A DNA stretch of 64,000 nucleotides from Agapanthus africanus (taxonomy: Eukaryota > Streptophyta > Magnoliopsida > Asparagales > Amaryllidaceae), in contig CM057337.1 in NCBI GenBank assembly GCA_030015575.1, forward strand, positions 293,532,044 to 293,596,043. Reading direction: 5' to 3'. The notes beneath the pieces are model-generated. The model did not search any database. It was not told the DNA's origin and worked only from the letters and a program-made list of their open reading frames with translations. Position 1 is the first letter of the stretch, and each line of letters begins with the position of its first letter. Made by a program: the position numbers and the translations under genes. This document shows positions 25,704 to 37,557 of the stretch, in pieces.

Positions 25704-27795
25704 TGTAAGTCCACGGTTGCGCCCCGGCCGTCTAACAGACGCCAAATGCGGAACAAAAACTTTTTACGAAACTGGCGCTATCGTGTACCGTAACCCGGAT
25801 CTGCCATTAAAGCTAAACTAACAAATTGCAAAGGGGTAGAAACGTTATACCGAATGATCCGAGTCCTTCGGTCTTCAACCATCATCCCACGCTTGTTGCG
25901 GCTGCTCCGATCTCCTCGATCTCCAATCTTGTCGTCTGGGTGGCACCACGTCGACGGATCTTTAAACGGGCTCCCGCCTCTGAACCGAGGCAACTCGATC
26001 GTCAAGTTTGCCAAAAGAGACGACCAAGATGAAGTAGAGAATGAGTAGAACACTTTGTCTCGTTACGTCCAGGGTCACGGACGAACGGTTATGGAAGTTG
26101 CCTTTTGGATCGAGTGAAATGAGAAACAGGCTATCTATTTTTCGTGAACCCGAATCTATCATAATCTTTTTCTAGTGAACAACAACCATCAGTTTTTCTC
26201 AAGGAGGTGGCCGGCCATATATAAAGGAGAGGAGGGGGTGAGTGTAGGAGGAGGGAGGTAACCCTAAGAAAAATATCTAGTGTGAACACAAAGTATGAAA
26301 GCATTTAAAGCAAACCAATCATAATTAACCTAGTCACCATGTCATTAATTGCACCATTAATGACTTAATGACTCACTAGCCTTGTCATCCTCTCTAGAAC
26401 CTTCTAGAACACTGACTCACCTCATCAAGAAAAGATAAATCCGCATTTAACCGAATGTCAAAATACGGCTGATAGAAAACTGGAAACTGGCAACTTCCAA
26501 AAGTGATCCTGAAACGAATTTCAGGATAACCTCGTATCAGTATAAACATACCTGCATTTTCATTATGAATGAATACAAATGCATCTGAGACAAAGATATT
26601 ATATCTAAACAGTATAATACTGGGTTCCGGCTTAAACCAAAGCCTACCAGTATTATCTGCCCGAAAAAAGACACGTGCGAAAACGCGCGTGCTTTTTCCG
26701 AACCTTGCCATATCACCATACGGCCTCTACAACGTTTCGCCCAAACTTGGAAAGTGTCTGTGGGGAACTCTAATGACTCATCAACACACTGGCACTGGGT
26801 ATAACCCCTAGCACGTCGGAGGAACAAGCTGCACGTAACGTTTTGCCTATGTATTGATTGGAAGGGAAGCTGACGAGCGAACTTATCTATAAACCCTACT
26901 GAGCCTGACAGTGACAAAGTATATACAGTCCGGTCCATTCGTCTAAAGAGTATCGCATATCGAGTCTAGGGGGATGGATAAAGTCAGACCCCTAATAACG
27001 CGATAAATCGTGTCGGCATGAAGCCCATCACCACCTGAGAAACTACTGATCCCAATCAGTAATTCTCCACTGCCTCGGCCGAGGATTCCTAGTGATGGCC
27101 ACCCGTGCACTGTGCGACATCAACCCCTAATACCGGGAGAGACGAATCCCCGACGATCCGCTCACTTGCCTCCAATGTGGCTCGGGAATGTACCCAACTA
27201 AAACCTATTTGCACAACACCTTTGAGCATGGTAGGGTAGTAATCTAAGCACGGTAGGAACTCACATGAGACAAATGACGATCTCAGGTCGATGAACTAAC
27301 CTGTACACAAGTCACCAAGGAATTGCTATCTGACCATATGTATAATACCAACTAGCAGATTCCCGGCGAGTCCTGTCCGGTGTACTCATAACCCAATGAG
27401 CACCTGTATACATCTTAGGTGATCCTACTGACACTAATGGTTTGTGAGACAGGCCATCGCCCCTCGTCGGGGTCTCGACTGTATACACTAGTCTACTCTG
27501 GAGTATTGATGCCCTGTCTCGAAACTCCCACGACTAGGGACACTTTAAGGATGTGCTTACAGACCCCAGCTCCCACGTATATGATCGCCATTATTCTGCT
27601 GGTAGTCAAGCAAGAATCCTATGGGCTCTATCATCATGCAATAGTGAACTAAAGCATATATACGATGATAAAGACAAACCAGATAGCATACTATCATCTC
27701 GAGTAAGACTGTCATATCGGTATAGGTCCTGCCTCAATCATTGTAATCACGTACCTGCGATCCAATAATTGACTTTGAGGGCACTATCTCCAACA
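25704..27795 (-). repeat. 5' LTR of element C (2092 bp, family 1b)
   Basis: Partner of 18171-20263, next to the primer site (GCTCTGATACCAC, 25691-25703 on the plus strand). It is followed by GGCAC, the second target-duplication copy. GGCCGGCC lies at 26209-26216. Confidence 0.92.
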
Positions 27796-27800
27796 GGCAC

Positions 27801-28391
27801 CTGATTTGATTTGAACGCTATTCAATAGGTATGCAACTTCACAATTGCATAACCCCAAAAGGAAATAGGCAACTCAGTAGTACTCATCATAGAGCGCACC
27901 ATATCTAATAGGGTGTGATTGCTCCACCCCGATACACCGTTGTGCTGTGGTGTATTCGGAGGAGTAATGCTGAGAGAGAATCTCATTCTCCTATAGAACA
28001 ATCCAGAATCTCCGTGCTCAAGTATTCTCCTCCCTGATCTCATCATAGGATATAATACTTATACCCGTTCTGGTTCTCTACTTCTAACAAATATTCTTTG
28101 AATTTCTCAAAAGCTTCACACTTGTATTTCAACAGGAACATATGTCTGAATCTTAAGAGATCATCAGTGATTGTAATGAAGTACAAAGAACCGGTCCTGG
28201 CATGTGTAGACAGGGGACATACATACATCATCATGTATCAATCCCAAGAGTTTAATAATTCTTTCTCTGTTTCCAGTAAACAGAGGTATGGTCATTCTAT
28301 CTATGTGACATGACTGGAAAGTTTCATAGGATGCAAATTCAAACGGATTTAAATATGCATCTAAATGTAACTTAGCTAGTTGTGTCGCATT
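27801..28391 (-). pseudogene. Element B pol relic: integrase core region
   Basis: The minus strand keeps recognisable integrase stretches: a catalytic-domain beginning with FITITDDL near 28160-28190, then TPQHNGVS and LLDMVRSMM near 27880-27950, the block that carries the family's catalytic glutamate. It matches the same region of G. It is bounded on the left by element C and on the right by the solo LTR S (GCATT, 28387-28391). Broken in several places. Confidence 0.8.
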
Positions 28392-30477
28392 TGTTGGATA
28401 TAGTGCCCTCTAAGTCAATTATTGGATCGCAGGTACGTGATTGCAATGATTGAGGCATGACCTATACCGATATGACAGACTTGCTCGAGATGATAGTATG
28501 CTATCTGGTTTGTCTTTATCATCGTATACATACTTTAGTTCACTATTACATGTTGATAGAGCCCATAAGATTCTGCTTGACAGCCAGCAGTATGATGGCG
28601 ATCATATACATGGGAGCCGGGGTCTATAAGAACATCCTTAAAGTGTCCCTAGTCGTGTGAGTTTCGAGACAGGGCATCGATAATCCAGAATAGACTAGTG
28701 TATACAGTCGAGACCCCGATGAGGGGTGGTGGCCGGTCTCACAAGCCATTGGTGTCAGTTGGTTCACCTAAGATGTATACAGGTGCTCATTGGGTTATGA
28801 GTACACCGGACAGGACTTGCCGGGAACATGCTAGTTGGTATTATACATATCGTCAAATAGCAGTTCCCAGGTGACATGTGTACAGGTTAGTTTGTCGACC
28901 TGAGATCGTCATTTGTCTCGTGTGAGTTCTCACTGTGCTTAGATTACTACCCTACCACGCTCAAAGGAGACGTGCAAACATGTTTTAGTTGGGTACAGTC
29001 CCGAGCCACATGGAGGCAGTGAGCGGATCGTCGGGGATTCGTCTCTCCCGGTATTGGGGGTTGATGTCGCACAGTGCACGGGTGGCCATCACTAGAAATT
29101 CTTGGCCGAGATAGGGGAGAATTACTGATTTGGATCAGTAGTTTCTCAGAAGGTGATGGGCTTCACACCGACACGAATTATCGCGTTATTACGGGTCTGG
29201 CTTTATCCACCCCCTAGACTCGATATGCGATACTCTTAGACGAACGGACCGGACTCTACGGATATTGTCACTGTCAGCCTCAGTAGGGTTTCTGGATGAG
29301 TTCGCTCGTCAGCTACCCTTCCAATCAATACATAGGCAAACGTTACGTAGAGCTTGTACCTCTGACGTTCTATTTGTTATACCCAGTGCCAGTGTGTTGA
29401 TGAGTCATTAGAGTCCCCAACAGACAGTTTCCCAAGTTCGGACGAAACGTTGTAGAGGCCGTATGGTTTTATGGCAAGGTTCGGAAAATGCATGTGCGTT
29501 TAAGCACGTGTCATATTTCGGGCAGATAATACTGGTGGGCTTTGGTTTAAGCCGGATCCGAGTATTATATTGTGTAGATATAATATCTTTGTCTCAATTG
29601 CATTTGTATTCGGTTGTAATACAAATGCGGGTATGTTTATACCGTTACAGGGTTATCCTGAAATTCGTTTCGGAATCGCTTTTTGGAAGTTGCCAGTTTC
29701 CAGTTTTCTATCGCCCGTCTTTAACATTCGGTTAAAGACGGATTTATTTTTTCTTGTTGAGTGTGGAAGGTTCTAGATGGTGACTAGGATGATGAGGTGG
29801 CTAGTGACTCAGTAGTGCTTTAATTATTCATTTAATGATAGCATGACCAGGTTTGATGATTCATAGTTTGCATTAATCATATGCTAGGTGTCTTGTGACT
29901 CATTCCCTTCATTAATCTTATGGTTACTCTCCCTAGCTCCTACACTCACCCCCTTGCTCATATTTATGGCCGGCCCCCTCTCTTATGAGGAAGATGGTTG
30001 TTAATTTGGGAAAAGATGATAGTTATTTGGTTCATGGAAATTAGATAGAAAAGTTTCTCATTTCATTTCGATCCAAAAGGCAACTTCATTAACCGTTCAT
30101 CCATAACTTTGGACGAAGCGAGACAAAGTGTTCTACTCATTCTCTACATCAATCTAGGTCATCTCTTTTAGCAAACTTGATGATCGAGTTGCCTCGGTTC
30201 AGCGGCGGGAGACCGTTTAAATATCCGTCGACGTGGTGCCACCTGGACGAGGAGACTGGAGATTCAGGAGATCGGAGCAGCCGCAACAAAGCGTGGGATG
30301 ATGGTTGAAGACCGAAGGACTCGGATCGTTCGGTATAATATTTCTACCCACTTTGTAGTTTGTTAGTTTAGCTTTAATGGCTGATCCGGGTTATAGTACA
30401 CGTTAGCGCTAGTTGTAAAAGTTTTTTTTCCGCATTTGGCGTCTGTTAGATAGCAGGGGCGCTACCGTGGACTTACA
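28392..30477 (+). repeat. Solo LTR S (2086 bp, family 1b)
   Basis: A single LTR in plus orientation, starting TGTTGGATATAG and ending GGACTTACA. It is flanked on both sides by GCATT (28387-28391, 30478-30482). It resembles the LTRs of C. The intact duplication with no internal region is what LTR-LTR recombination leaves behind. It sits inside element B's integrase. GGCCGGCC is at 29968-29975. A hairpin equivalent to C's lies near 29485-29520. Confidence 0.9.
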
Positions 30478-30482
30478 GCATT

Positions 30483-31114
30483 GATATGACCTAGTCTACA
30501 ATGCCTCAAGAAGGATTCGTTCATTTCTGAACTCTTCCTCTTGTGTGTGTTTTGTAAGTTGAGAACTTTAATTTGATTTAGAACGTATATGCTTTTAGAT
30601 AACGTGCCTGAACTGATCAAATCTTGATATAGGAAATATTCAAAACATTATCCAACAATACAAAATTATATCCTTCTTTACTAAATAAAGAGACTGATAT
30701 GATGTTGTATATCAGGTTCGGTATCTAATAACATTCGTTCTTAATCAATGTATTTGGTAATACAGGGTGATAACTGCCAACAAGCTTGGCTGCAACACTT
30801 GCACCATTTCCAACTCTTGAAACTTGTCACCCGTTCTCAGTTCTCTACCTATCTGTAGCCCATGTAACAGATTACATATGTGGGATCCTGATCCGGTATC
30901 TCATACCCAGGACGTAAAGGATACTGAGAAACAATTCACTGTAATGAACACACCCGAAGAAGATGCATCATCATGCACTTTCTTCGTTTGGGCGTCACGG
31001 GAATCCTGGTAATTCCCTATTTCCTGCTCGGTCTTATAATAATTATAAGTTGGAGCGGGACCAACTTTCCCAGCACAGTATAACATCCGTATTATTTTCT
31101 TGATTAAAGCGTGA
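30483..31114 (-). pseudogene. Element B pol relic: protease to pre-integrase
   Basis: The minus strand shows the protease neighbourhood known from G: the FITVNCFSVSFTSWV stretch just before the expected DTG site lies near 30900-30960. Further left is the sequence that in G precedes integrase. Broken in several places. It begins just after the pyrimidine tract and AG at the leader's end. Confidence 0.7.
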
Positions 31115-33830
31115 CATGGTCGCTATCTGGAGAGAGAGAGTAGAAAACACTCTGCGTATGCTCTTGGAAGATTAGATTGGTTATTATTTTATCTAATCAA
31201 GATGGCTCCTACTGTTTTTATTAAATCTTCCTTCAAACCCTAAAAGGAAAGACTAGCCGGGATTAATTACACCCTACAAGTTCGCCAATCTTTCAGCCAG
31301 GCCAGTGCCTGTACTTTGAGGGAGGTTTCCCGTGCTTTAGCAGGGACAAAATTAAAATAAACCTCGTTTTCCCAGGGGCGTAACCCCGTTGACACCTTTC
31401 TAGACACCTACTTGATTGACTAATTGTAATTTGTAAAACTCTCTCAGGAGTAACTCTTAATCGCAGTGGGTATTGGGATCCAACTATCTTATAGAAGGTA
31501 TGCAATCTTATTGGAAATTTCAACTCTTGAAATTCCCAATAATATTTTGCCCCTAGCAACTTATGACCTTAACATAGTCAACAAATCATAAGCGCTAGCC
31601 AAGTTCAACCCGTCATTTCCCGATTGAATTAAACCCACTCGCACGACCCTTAACATAGTCAACAAAGTCGTACGACTACCCTAATCCAATCACATCTCAT
31701 GTTTTAAAAGATAAGCACTAATTAGCTACCGCACACTACGCCTTAACATAGTCAACAAACGTAGCACGAATACTAAGTAGTACTTGTCCTAAATGACGGA
31801 GGGCTACGACAGGTTTTTAAGAAAACCTTTTGCGTAATGAACTTGATATTTTTGTAGAATCAAACGATTTTAAATGGAGTGTTTTTGACGCCTTTGCTAG
31901 TTTTGCTAAAGAGGTCACTCCCGGTGAAGAGATCTCGGCTCTTTCCTCGCGAATGAGGTGCAAGATATTCACAATACCACTATGCAAAGCAAAAACTATA
32001 AAAGCAATCAAAAGACAAACCGAGGGTTGTAGCATCTGCCAGTTATTGCTAAAGAGGTCACTCCCGGTGAAGGGATCTCGGCTCTTTCCTTATCGAATAA
32101 GGTGATGGATATTCTACAAGGAATACCGCTATGCAAAGCAAGAACTAGAGTTACATGTTTTTGAAAATTCGATTCCACAACATCTTTAGGTTTATTTTCT
32201 TTCACTAATCTCATTAATGAAGTCCCATCATTTAAGTTACCTAAGCATTACATATAAATATAACGTACGCTTATGCGATCCGCATTCGTCTCGATGTCCC
32301 CTCGTGCTCCGTTAGGTTAGGTAACTAACGGCAGAGCGGGGCAGTGCTAGCGCGGGTGTAAAACATAAGCAACGTCTATATAATATATCACATATACTAT
32401 ATCTAGTATCTATCTCAACATATCAAATGATCACATCACAGATATCGCAGCAGAAGAAAAACATACGAAATATTGGATATACTAGGCGGTCTGTGTTCTA
32501 TTTTGAGCCTGTATAAAACATGGATTCCACGGTCACGATGAATAGTGAAACCCACATCCTTAGACCTCTACGAGAGTGGCAAGCAACCCTACCAATTCTA
32601 GAGTTAGAAGACCCGGACTCGACTCCTCGATTTGGTCTCCCACTGGACTCTAGAACCCGGTTATTTGTGTTCCCCTCCTCGGGTCTATCCTAATGCGAAA
32701 AAGTAAAGAATATACATCAACGGTGACATCTTCCTCATCCCGGAAGTGCCCCAATAAAAGAATATTACATACATTGGATTTTACATGAATGAAAATGAAA
32801 AACACTCATCTCATATAAAAAAACACCGGCTATTCAAAACACGACGATCTAATATAACATATACAACAACACATAACATCAACGTAAGTAAATATGCGTA
32901 TCCTAATTGTCGTTGACATATAGCAACGAAACCGGCGATACACCACATAATACACTTACGGTCGCAGAAAAGAAAATGTCAAACTACAACATTTGGAATC
33001 CATAATAACCTTAGACATCATAAACACAAAATAACACATACTTTAGATTTCATGCCTAACTATACGAATTCCACATATTGTATCACATTCCAGAAATAGC
33101 TAGACGATGTTAAACATTCCGATCGAATCAACAAACACCCAAAATTACCCAAAAAGCTCAACACTTGAGCGGAGTTTAAAAAGAATCAGCACATGCCACA
33201 GTACCAATGGACCAGCCGTAGAAGGGTCAACCAATGGCTCACATGTGGCACTGCTGAACTACCACAAACCCTAGGGTTTAGTGGCGGTTCTGAAGGTCAC
33301 ATAATCGAGTTAAGGTTTTGTTCTTCTAGAGGGTCTACCACATTACTTGCATGATGTTTGAATGTTCTTTAACTTGGAAAAAATCCAACTCTTGGAAAAT
33401 ATTCCGGCGAAGGTTAAAATATGTATTTGATATCCGATCGAACTTTTAATACCATCTAAAATAACCCGAAAACAGTTAGAATTACAACTACAAAACACTC
33501 CGAGTTTCCTTTATAGTAAATTAACATCTCATGCAAATTTGGCAAAAATAAACAACACTTGAAACACCAAAACCCAGTTAATGGAACACTGAAAAAATTT
33601 TAGGCTGGGGGGCTCGGTTTTGGCTGAGATGGGGGGTATGGGGCCGGCCACTTTTCCTCTGAAATGCACCAAATTTCTCCAGTGTTCATGTTATATCACA
33701 TACAATATTCTGTACTTGTTTTAAAAAAAATTTGACAACTTTAAAAATCGAAAGAAACTACAGTTTTGTTTCATGTTTCGGAGCAGTTTCGGTTTCGTAA
33801 TCCTACACAATCCGTCTAATTCTATATATT
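31115..33830 (-). other. Structured leader of element B
   Basis: In RNA sense, right to left. M0 is weak, near 33270-33290. M1 has outer arms CGTAAGT/ACTTACG (32883-32889, 32954-32960) and inner arms TCGTTG/CAACGA (32910-32929). M2 spans about 32533-32845, with GAATAG/CTATTC closing. M2b has arms TGTTCTAT/ATAAAACA (32495-32520). M3 spans 32277-32358. The M4 twins are both AAAGAG/CTCTTT (32051-32087, 31908-31944). The M5 hairpins are CTACG/CGTAG (31736-31764), ACGAC/GTCGT (31643-31671) and CTTATGA/TCATAAG (31560-31592). GGCCGGCC lies at 33642-33649. The tract plus AG lies near 31126-31145. No gag frame is visible in these 2.7 kb. Confidence 0.75.
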
Positions 33831-33844
33831 GGCTCTGATACCAC
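33831..33844 (-). other. Primer binding site of element B
   Basis: The minus strand reads GTGGTATCAGAGCC directly inside the 5' LTR, complementary to initiator-Met tRNA. Confidence 0.9.
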
Positions 33845-36025
33845 TGTAGGGTTCCTATGAACGACAGCAAGGTTTCGGGAGGCATCGACCATGCCATTTT
33901 CAAATTTCTGTCGTTTTAACGAACCCTAAATTAGAATCGATAACTAAAGAATCATACGAAAACCAATGTAAACAACTTTACTTCTAAATGAACTAGAAAT
34001 AAAACCTTTGTAGATCGGTCCATCACTTCATAAGCTCCTTGTAGTAGTCCCTTCGCTGCGTTGATGGAACTCCCGGACTCTTTCATGGCTTCTCAAGTCG
34101 AAAGGAACGTTCTTGCTTGAAGTCTTCGAGGCCGAAGATGATCTACGTCGAGGGGATGCTAACTCAAGCTACTACTTCACTAATGAGAGATTAGTGAAGC
34201 AAACACCCTATACTAAAGTGCTAATCTAGTAAAGGATGAGAAAGTAGGAAGTGGGCTCGCTTTAGTTTTATTTTTCTCACAATATTTTCTCTCTTTTAGA
34301 AAACCCTAGCAAGCTTTTTAGCTCAAGGAAGAAGAAGATGAGCAAAAGAAATGAGAATGAACTAATGAGGTGAGAGAATGAACCATGGGTGAGTTTGTAT
34401 CATATACTAACCCTTGTAGAGACATAACCATGGCTAAATTATAATAATTAGATTAATAAATATCTTAAGTAAAACAAAATTAGTGGACTAAGTCAATGGA
34501 TTCACAAGCTTCATGAAGCTTCATGCATGTGAATAATCCACTAATTTGGAATTACTTTAAATACTAAAACCCAACATTATCATTAGTATGGTGTAAGTCT
34601 CATACACCCATGTAGTGTGTATCAACAACCATGATAAAATATAAAACACAATTAATATATATCACATATATATTAAGTGTGCACACGTGAGAATAATAAA
34701 TGCTTAAGTGATCTAATATTAGTTGATGTAAATTAGTATATCAAATATACAATTCTACACCAAATTATCAAATCAATACTTGATTTAATAATCCGGCTAT
34801 ATCACATATAACCGACTAATATTAAATGTACCAACTTATTGAACAAACACTTGATTCGATAACCTGGCTATATCACATATAACCAACCGATACAAATAAT
34901 CGCGAGAATAGAATAAGGTATCACATACTCGTATTATTGTCGGTCCCGTACATATCACATATGTGCTCCTACTTCGTTTTGCCTGAGCCAGTAAAACCTC
35001 TATGTTAGACTCTAAAGACTCGTCAATACGCCGGCAGTAGTTGATGATCACATCAAGCACCCACAAGCCGTCAGCGGTACTAGCTGGACATAACGCCTAT
35101 CCGGGTATTGAGCGATCAGAAGATCAACAAGCAAGCCCGCTCTAGCTCCAGTAAAGCCTGTCAGTAACACTACCGTACAGTCCGGTCTCCTCGTCTGATA
35201 TGTCGCATATCCAGTCTAGGGGTGGTAAACGTCAGACCCCAAAAACCGATAAGTCATACCGATATGAGGATCATAACGGGTCCAGAAACTTGTGATAACA
35301 CATACCAGTAAATCTCTAAATCAGCCCTGGCCAGGGACTTCCTGTTATAGCCAATCGAGCACAGTGCAACATCAACCCCCAATACCGGGAGAGACAAATC
35401 CCCTCCTATCTCTCATTGCTTCCATGTGACTCGGGACTGTACCCAAAAACCGCCGTTTTGCACGTCCCCTTGAACATGGTAAGGTGGAAATCAACACATG
35501 GTGGGAATCACACAAGACTCTATGACGATCTAACCTGTACTAGTGTCACCAGAGAACTGCCATCTGACGTGAGGTATAATATCATCTGGGAGTTCTCGGC
35601 GAGTCCGTCCAGTGTACGTAATCTCTACTGAGCACCCGTATATCATCTCTGATGTCAAACACCAATGGATTTGGGATCATCCATCGCCTATCTACATTGG
35701 TCGAGAAGCTACATGCTAGTCTACTCTTGTATATCGAAGCCCCGTCTCGATAAACCCATGACTAGGGACATTAATGGATGTACTTACCGACTACCTTTGT
35801 CCCACTAGTATGATCTGCATCATAATCAAGGTAGTCAAGTACGCATCCTAAGGGCTTTACCAACATGTAATAGAGAGACAATCGGTGTACATGTTAAGAT
35901 AAAGAGTAACCAGATAGCATCCTATCATGTCGAGCAAAAAATTCCTCCCTATATATGTCCAAGCATCCACTAGAATATACATCTCATGTATAGTAATGGC
36001 CTCTAGGGCATACATATAACTAACA
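33845..36025 (-). repeat. 5' LTR of element B (2181 bp, family 2)
   Basis: Partner of 14295-16478 with several per cent divergence. It is followed by GGTAG (36026-36030), the second duplication copy. Palindrome pairs lie near 34770-34890. Confidence 0.92.
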
Positions 36026-36347
36026 GGTAGGGTAGGGTGCCAAACGGAGCTCTTGCGTAAGGTTTGGGAGGAGTTCAAAATAATGGGAAACGGAAACCTT
36101 TACTCACAATATCGTATTCTTTTCCTAACAACACATATTCACAAACATTACAACAAGAAACCAAAAAAGCAAAAGAAAAGATAAACAAAGAAATGAAAAG
36201 AACAATACATGTTAGTAAATGACATGGTAAGAAATGGCAAGTAAGTAAAGTTTGTAATTAAAGTGCAAGAAATTAAAAGAGAAAGAAATTAACACTAAGA
36301 ACCATATAACACATTGCAAACCATGGGTTCAATAGCCCAATCTTAAA

Positions 36348-36520
36348 CTTGCAAGCTCAATGAAGAGATTGCAAGATCAAGAAAGGACTAAGAACTCAAG
36401 GCAAATGAAGGTACAAAAGAGAAAGCTTTATTAATTCCAAAAGAAGATACAACCCTTGAGATCAATTGCCAAAACATAAAATTGCATGCTCAATGAAGAG
36501 GTTGCAAGCTCAAGAGATGG
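36348..36520. repeat. Repeated purine-rich motif in F
   Basis: The phrase GCAAGCTCAATGAAGAG (near 36352) recurs as GCATGCTCAATGAAGAG near 36484, each followed by a TTGCAAG-A/C-TCAAG block. The two copies are about 130 bp apart. They suggest an old local duplication inside F. Confidence 0.6.
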
Positions 36521-37003
36521 CAAAGAACTCAAGAGGAAGTTATGCTATGTACAAGAGAACAAAAGAGAAACAAAAATGAGAACTTGTAAAGAATAAAACT
36601 TGGCAAAAGTGAGACCCTTGACTCCTTGCCTACTGCCTGCTTTTATACGCAGAAAATAAAAATAAACAAACAATAAAATCATGGTTAGGTAGCAAGGGAG
36701 GCCCCACAGAAGTCTGGAAGCATTTGGGAGCAGGGGGGTCGGCCAAGAGGGTATTGTGCTCGGCCCAATTCCGAGCTCTGGGCTCGTGCTTGGTGTGATG
36801 GCTTGTGTGCTTCCCAATATCACTTTGGTGCTGTTTGTTTTCTTTAATTTGATCTGGTCTACACCCAGTGATTGGAGGGAAACTTGAAACTTTTGATCAC
36901 ATCACAACTTTATTCTATTGACTTTCACACACCCACTTGCACAATTTGATCATGTGTGTGCGCCATGGGTTGCCCCCCTAGGTTCTAGTGCAAGCCAAAA
37001 AGT

Positions 37004-37059
37004 CTTGTGTACACACTTGTATTGTGTTGGTCCATTTAGAAAAAAAGTGTGTACACAAG
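37004..37059. repeat. Perfect 15-bp inverted repeat in F
   Basis: CTTGTGTACACACTT (37004-37018) pairs perfectly with AAGTGTGTACACAAG (37045-37059) across a 26-base loop. GCAAG and CTTGC lie just outside and could extend the stem. Each arm also contains the self-complementary GTGTACAC. It may be a hairpin in F's transcript or a remnant of a small inverted-repeat element; no target duplication is obvious. Confidence 0.8.
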
Positions 37060-37557
37060 CATCTTGCAAAAATAAACTCTTGAAGTATCGGTCGGTTTGC
37101 GGTTCTGGTTGCCGGCTCGCAAATGATATATACGTGATTTTGGATGTATTTCGAGTATTTTGTCACGGATACCTATAATCTGTAATACTGAACAGACACT
37201 GGTTAATAGTACAGATATATACAAAAAATAGATAATGAATGAGCGGTATTAAATGCAGTTTTTTGTGATGAACAAATACCCCCATACTTATTTTTTAGTC
37301 ATCCCGAGCAAAACAAAATCCAAGAATCACATTCGCAGGGAACGCGATTGCACTGAGCTCGTGAAACAAGCCGTTAAACCTCTAGGTGTCTCTAGTAGGA
37401 GGAGTGTTGTCTCCTGAGGGTTTTCAGTGGATACTACCCATAAAATCCCGTCAAGCTAGTTTGATAAGTTAACATTGATTCTACTCTTACAGTTTAGTAT
37501 CTAGGTTAGAAATTCTATCACCCTAAGTTAGAATTATTCAACTCTTATGTTTCACAC

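Larger units (their letters stand above)
18171..27795 (-). mobile_element. Element C: family 1b copia-derived, non-autonomous LTR element
   Basis: Complete in outline inside B's integrase region, with GGCAC at 18166-18170 and 27796-27800. LTRs are 18171-20263 and 25704-27795. The internal region is collinear with A and E: structured leader, tandem units, decayed pol, polypurine tract. The LTRs differ by about 2-3% by eye, so C is older than A and E and younger than B. Its LTR is a distinct subtype (1b) with one long hairpin instead of two. No coding capacity remains. Confidence 0.92.
14295..36025 (-). mobile_element. Element B: family 2 copia LTR retrotransposon with nested insertions
   Basis: A reverse-oriented element inside F, flanked by GGTAG at 14290-14294 and 36026-36030. 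LTRs are 14295-16478 and 33845-36025. Without C (18171-27795) and the solo LTR S (28392-30477), its own sequence is roughly 10 kb, the same size as G. Remnants of RH and RT (16.5-17.9 kb), integrase (17.9-18.2 and 27.8-28.4 kb) and protease (30.5-31.1 kb) are in the normal order. The leader is at 31.1-33.8 kb. The LTRs differ by several per cent, so it is older than C and A. It is broken in many places besides the two insertions. Confidence 0.92.
36031..37557. mobile_element. Insertion F, second visible piece
   Basis: Sequence resuming after element B. It is A-rich and non-coding, with a repeated motif (36348-36520), a strong inverted repeat (37004-37059) and, near 37270, a stretch ACCCCCATACTTA followed by CATCCCGAGCAA. 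I recall that style from the ends of non-coding Ty3-type or LARD elements, but this is memory, not a match. The frames here (for example 36918-37178) lack domains. It stops at CACAC (37553-37557), the duplication made by element E. Confidence 0.5.

Noticed and set aside
36918-37178. 86-residue frame in F as a host gene fragment
   Set aside because: It has no domain, and it spans the inverted repeat, so the opposite strand is similarly open.
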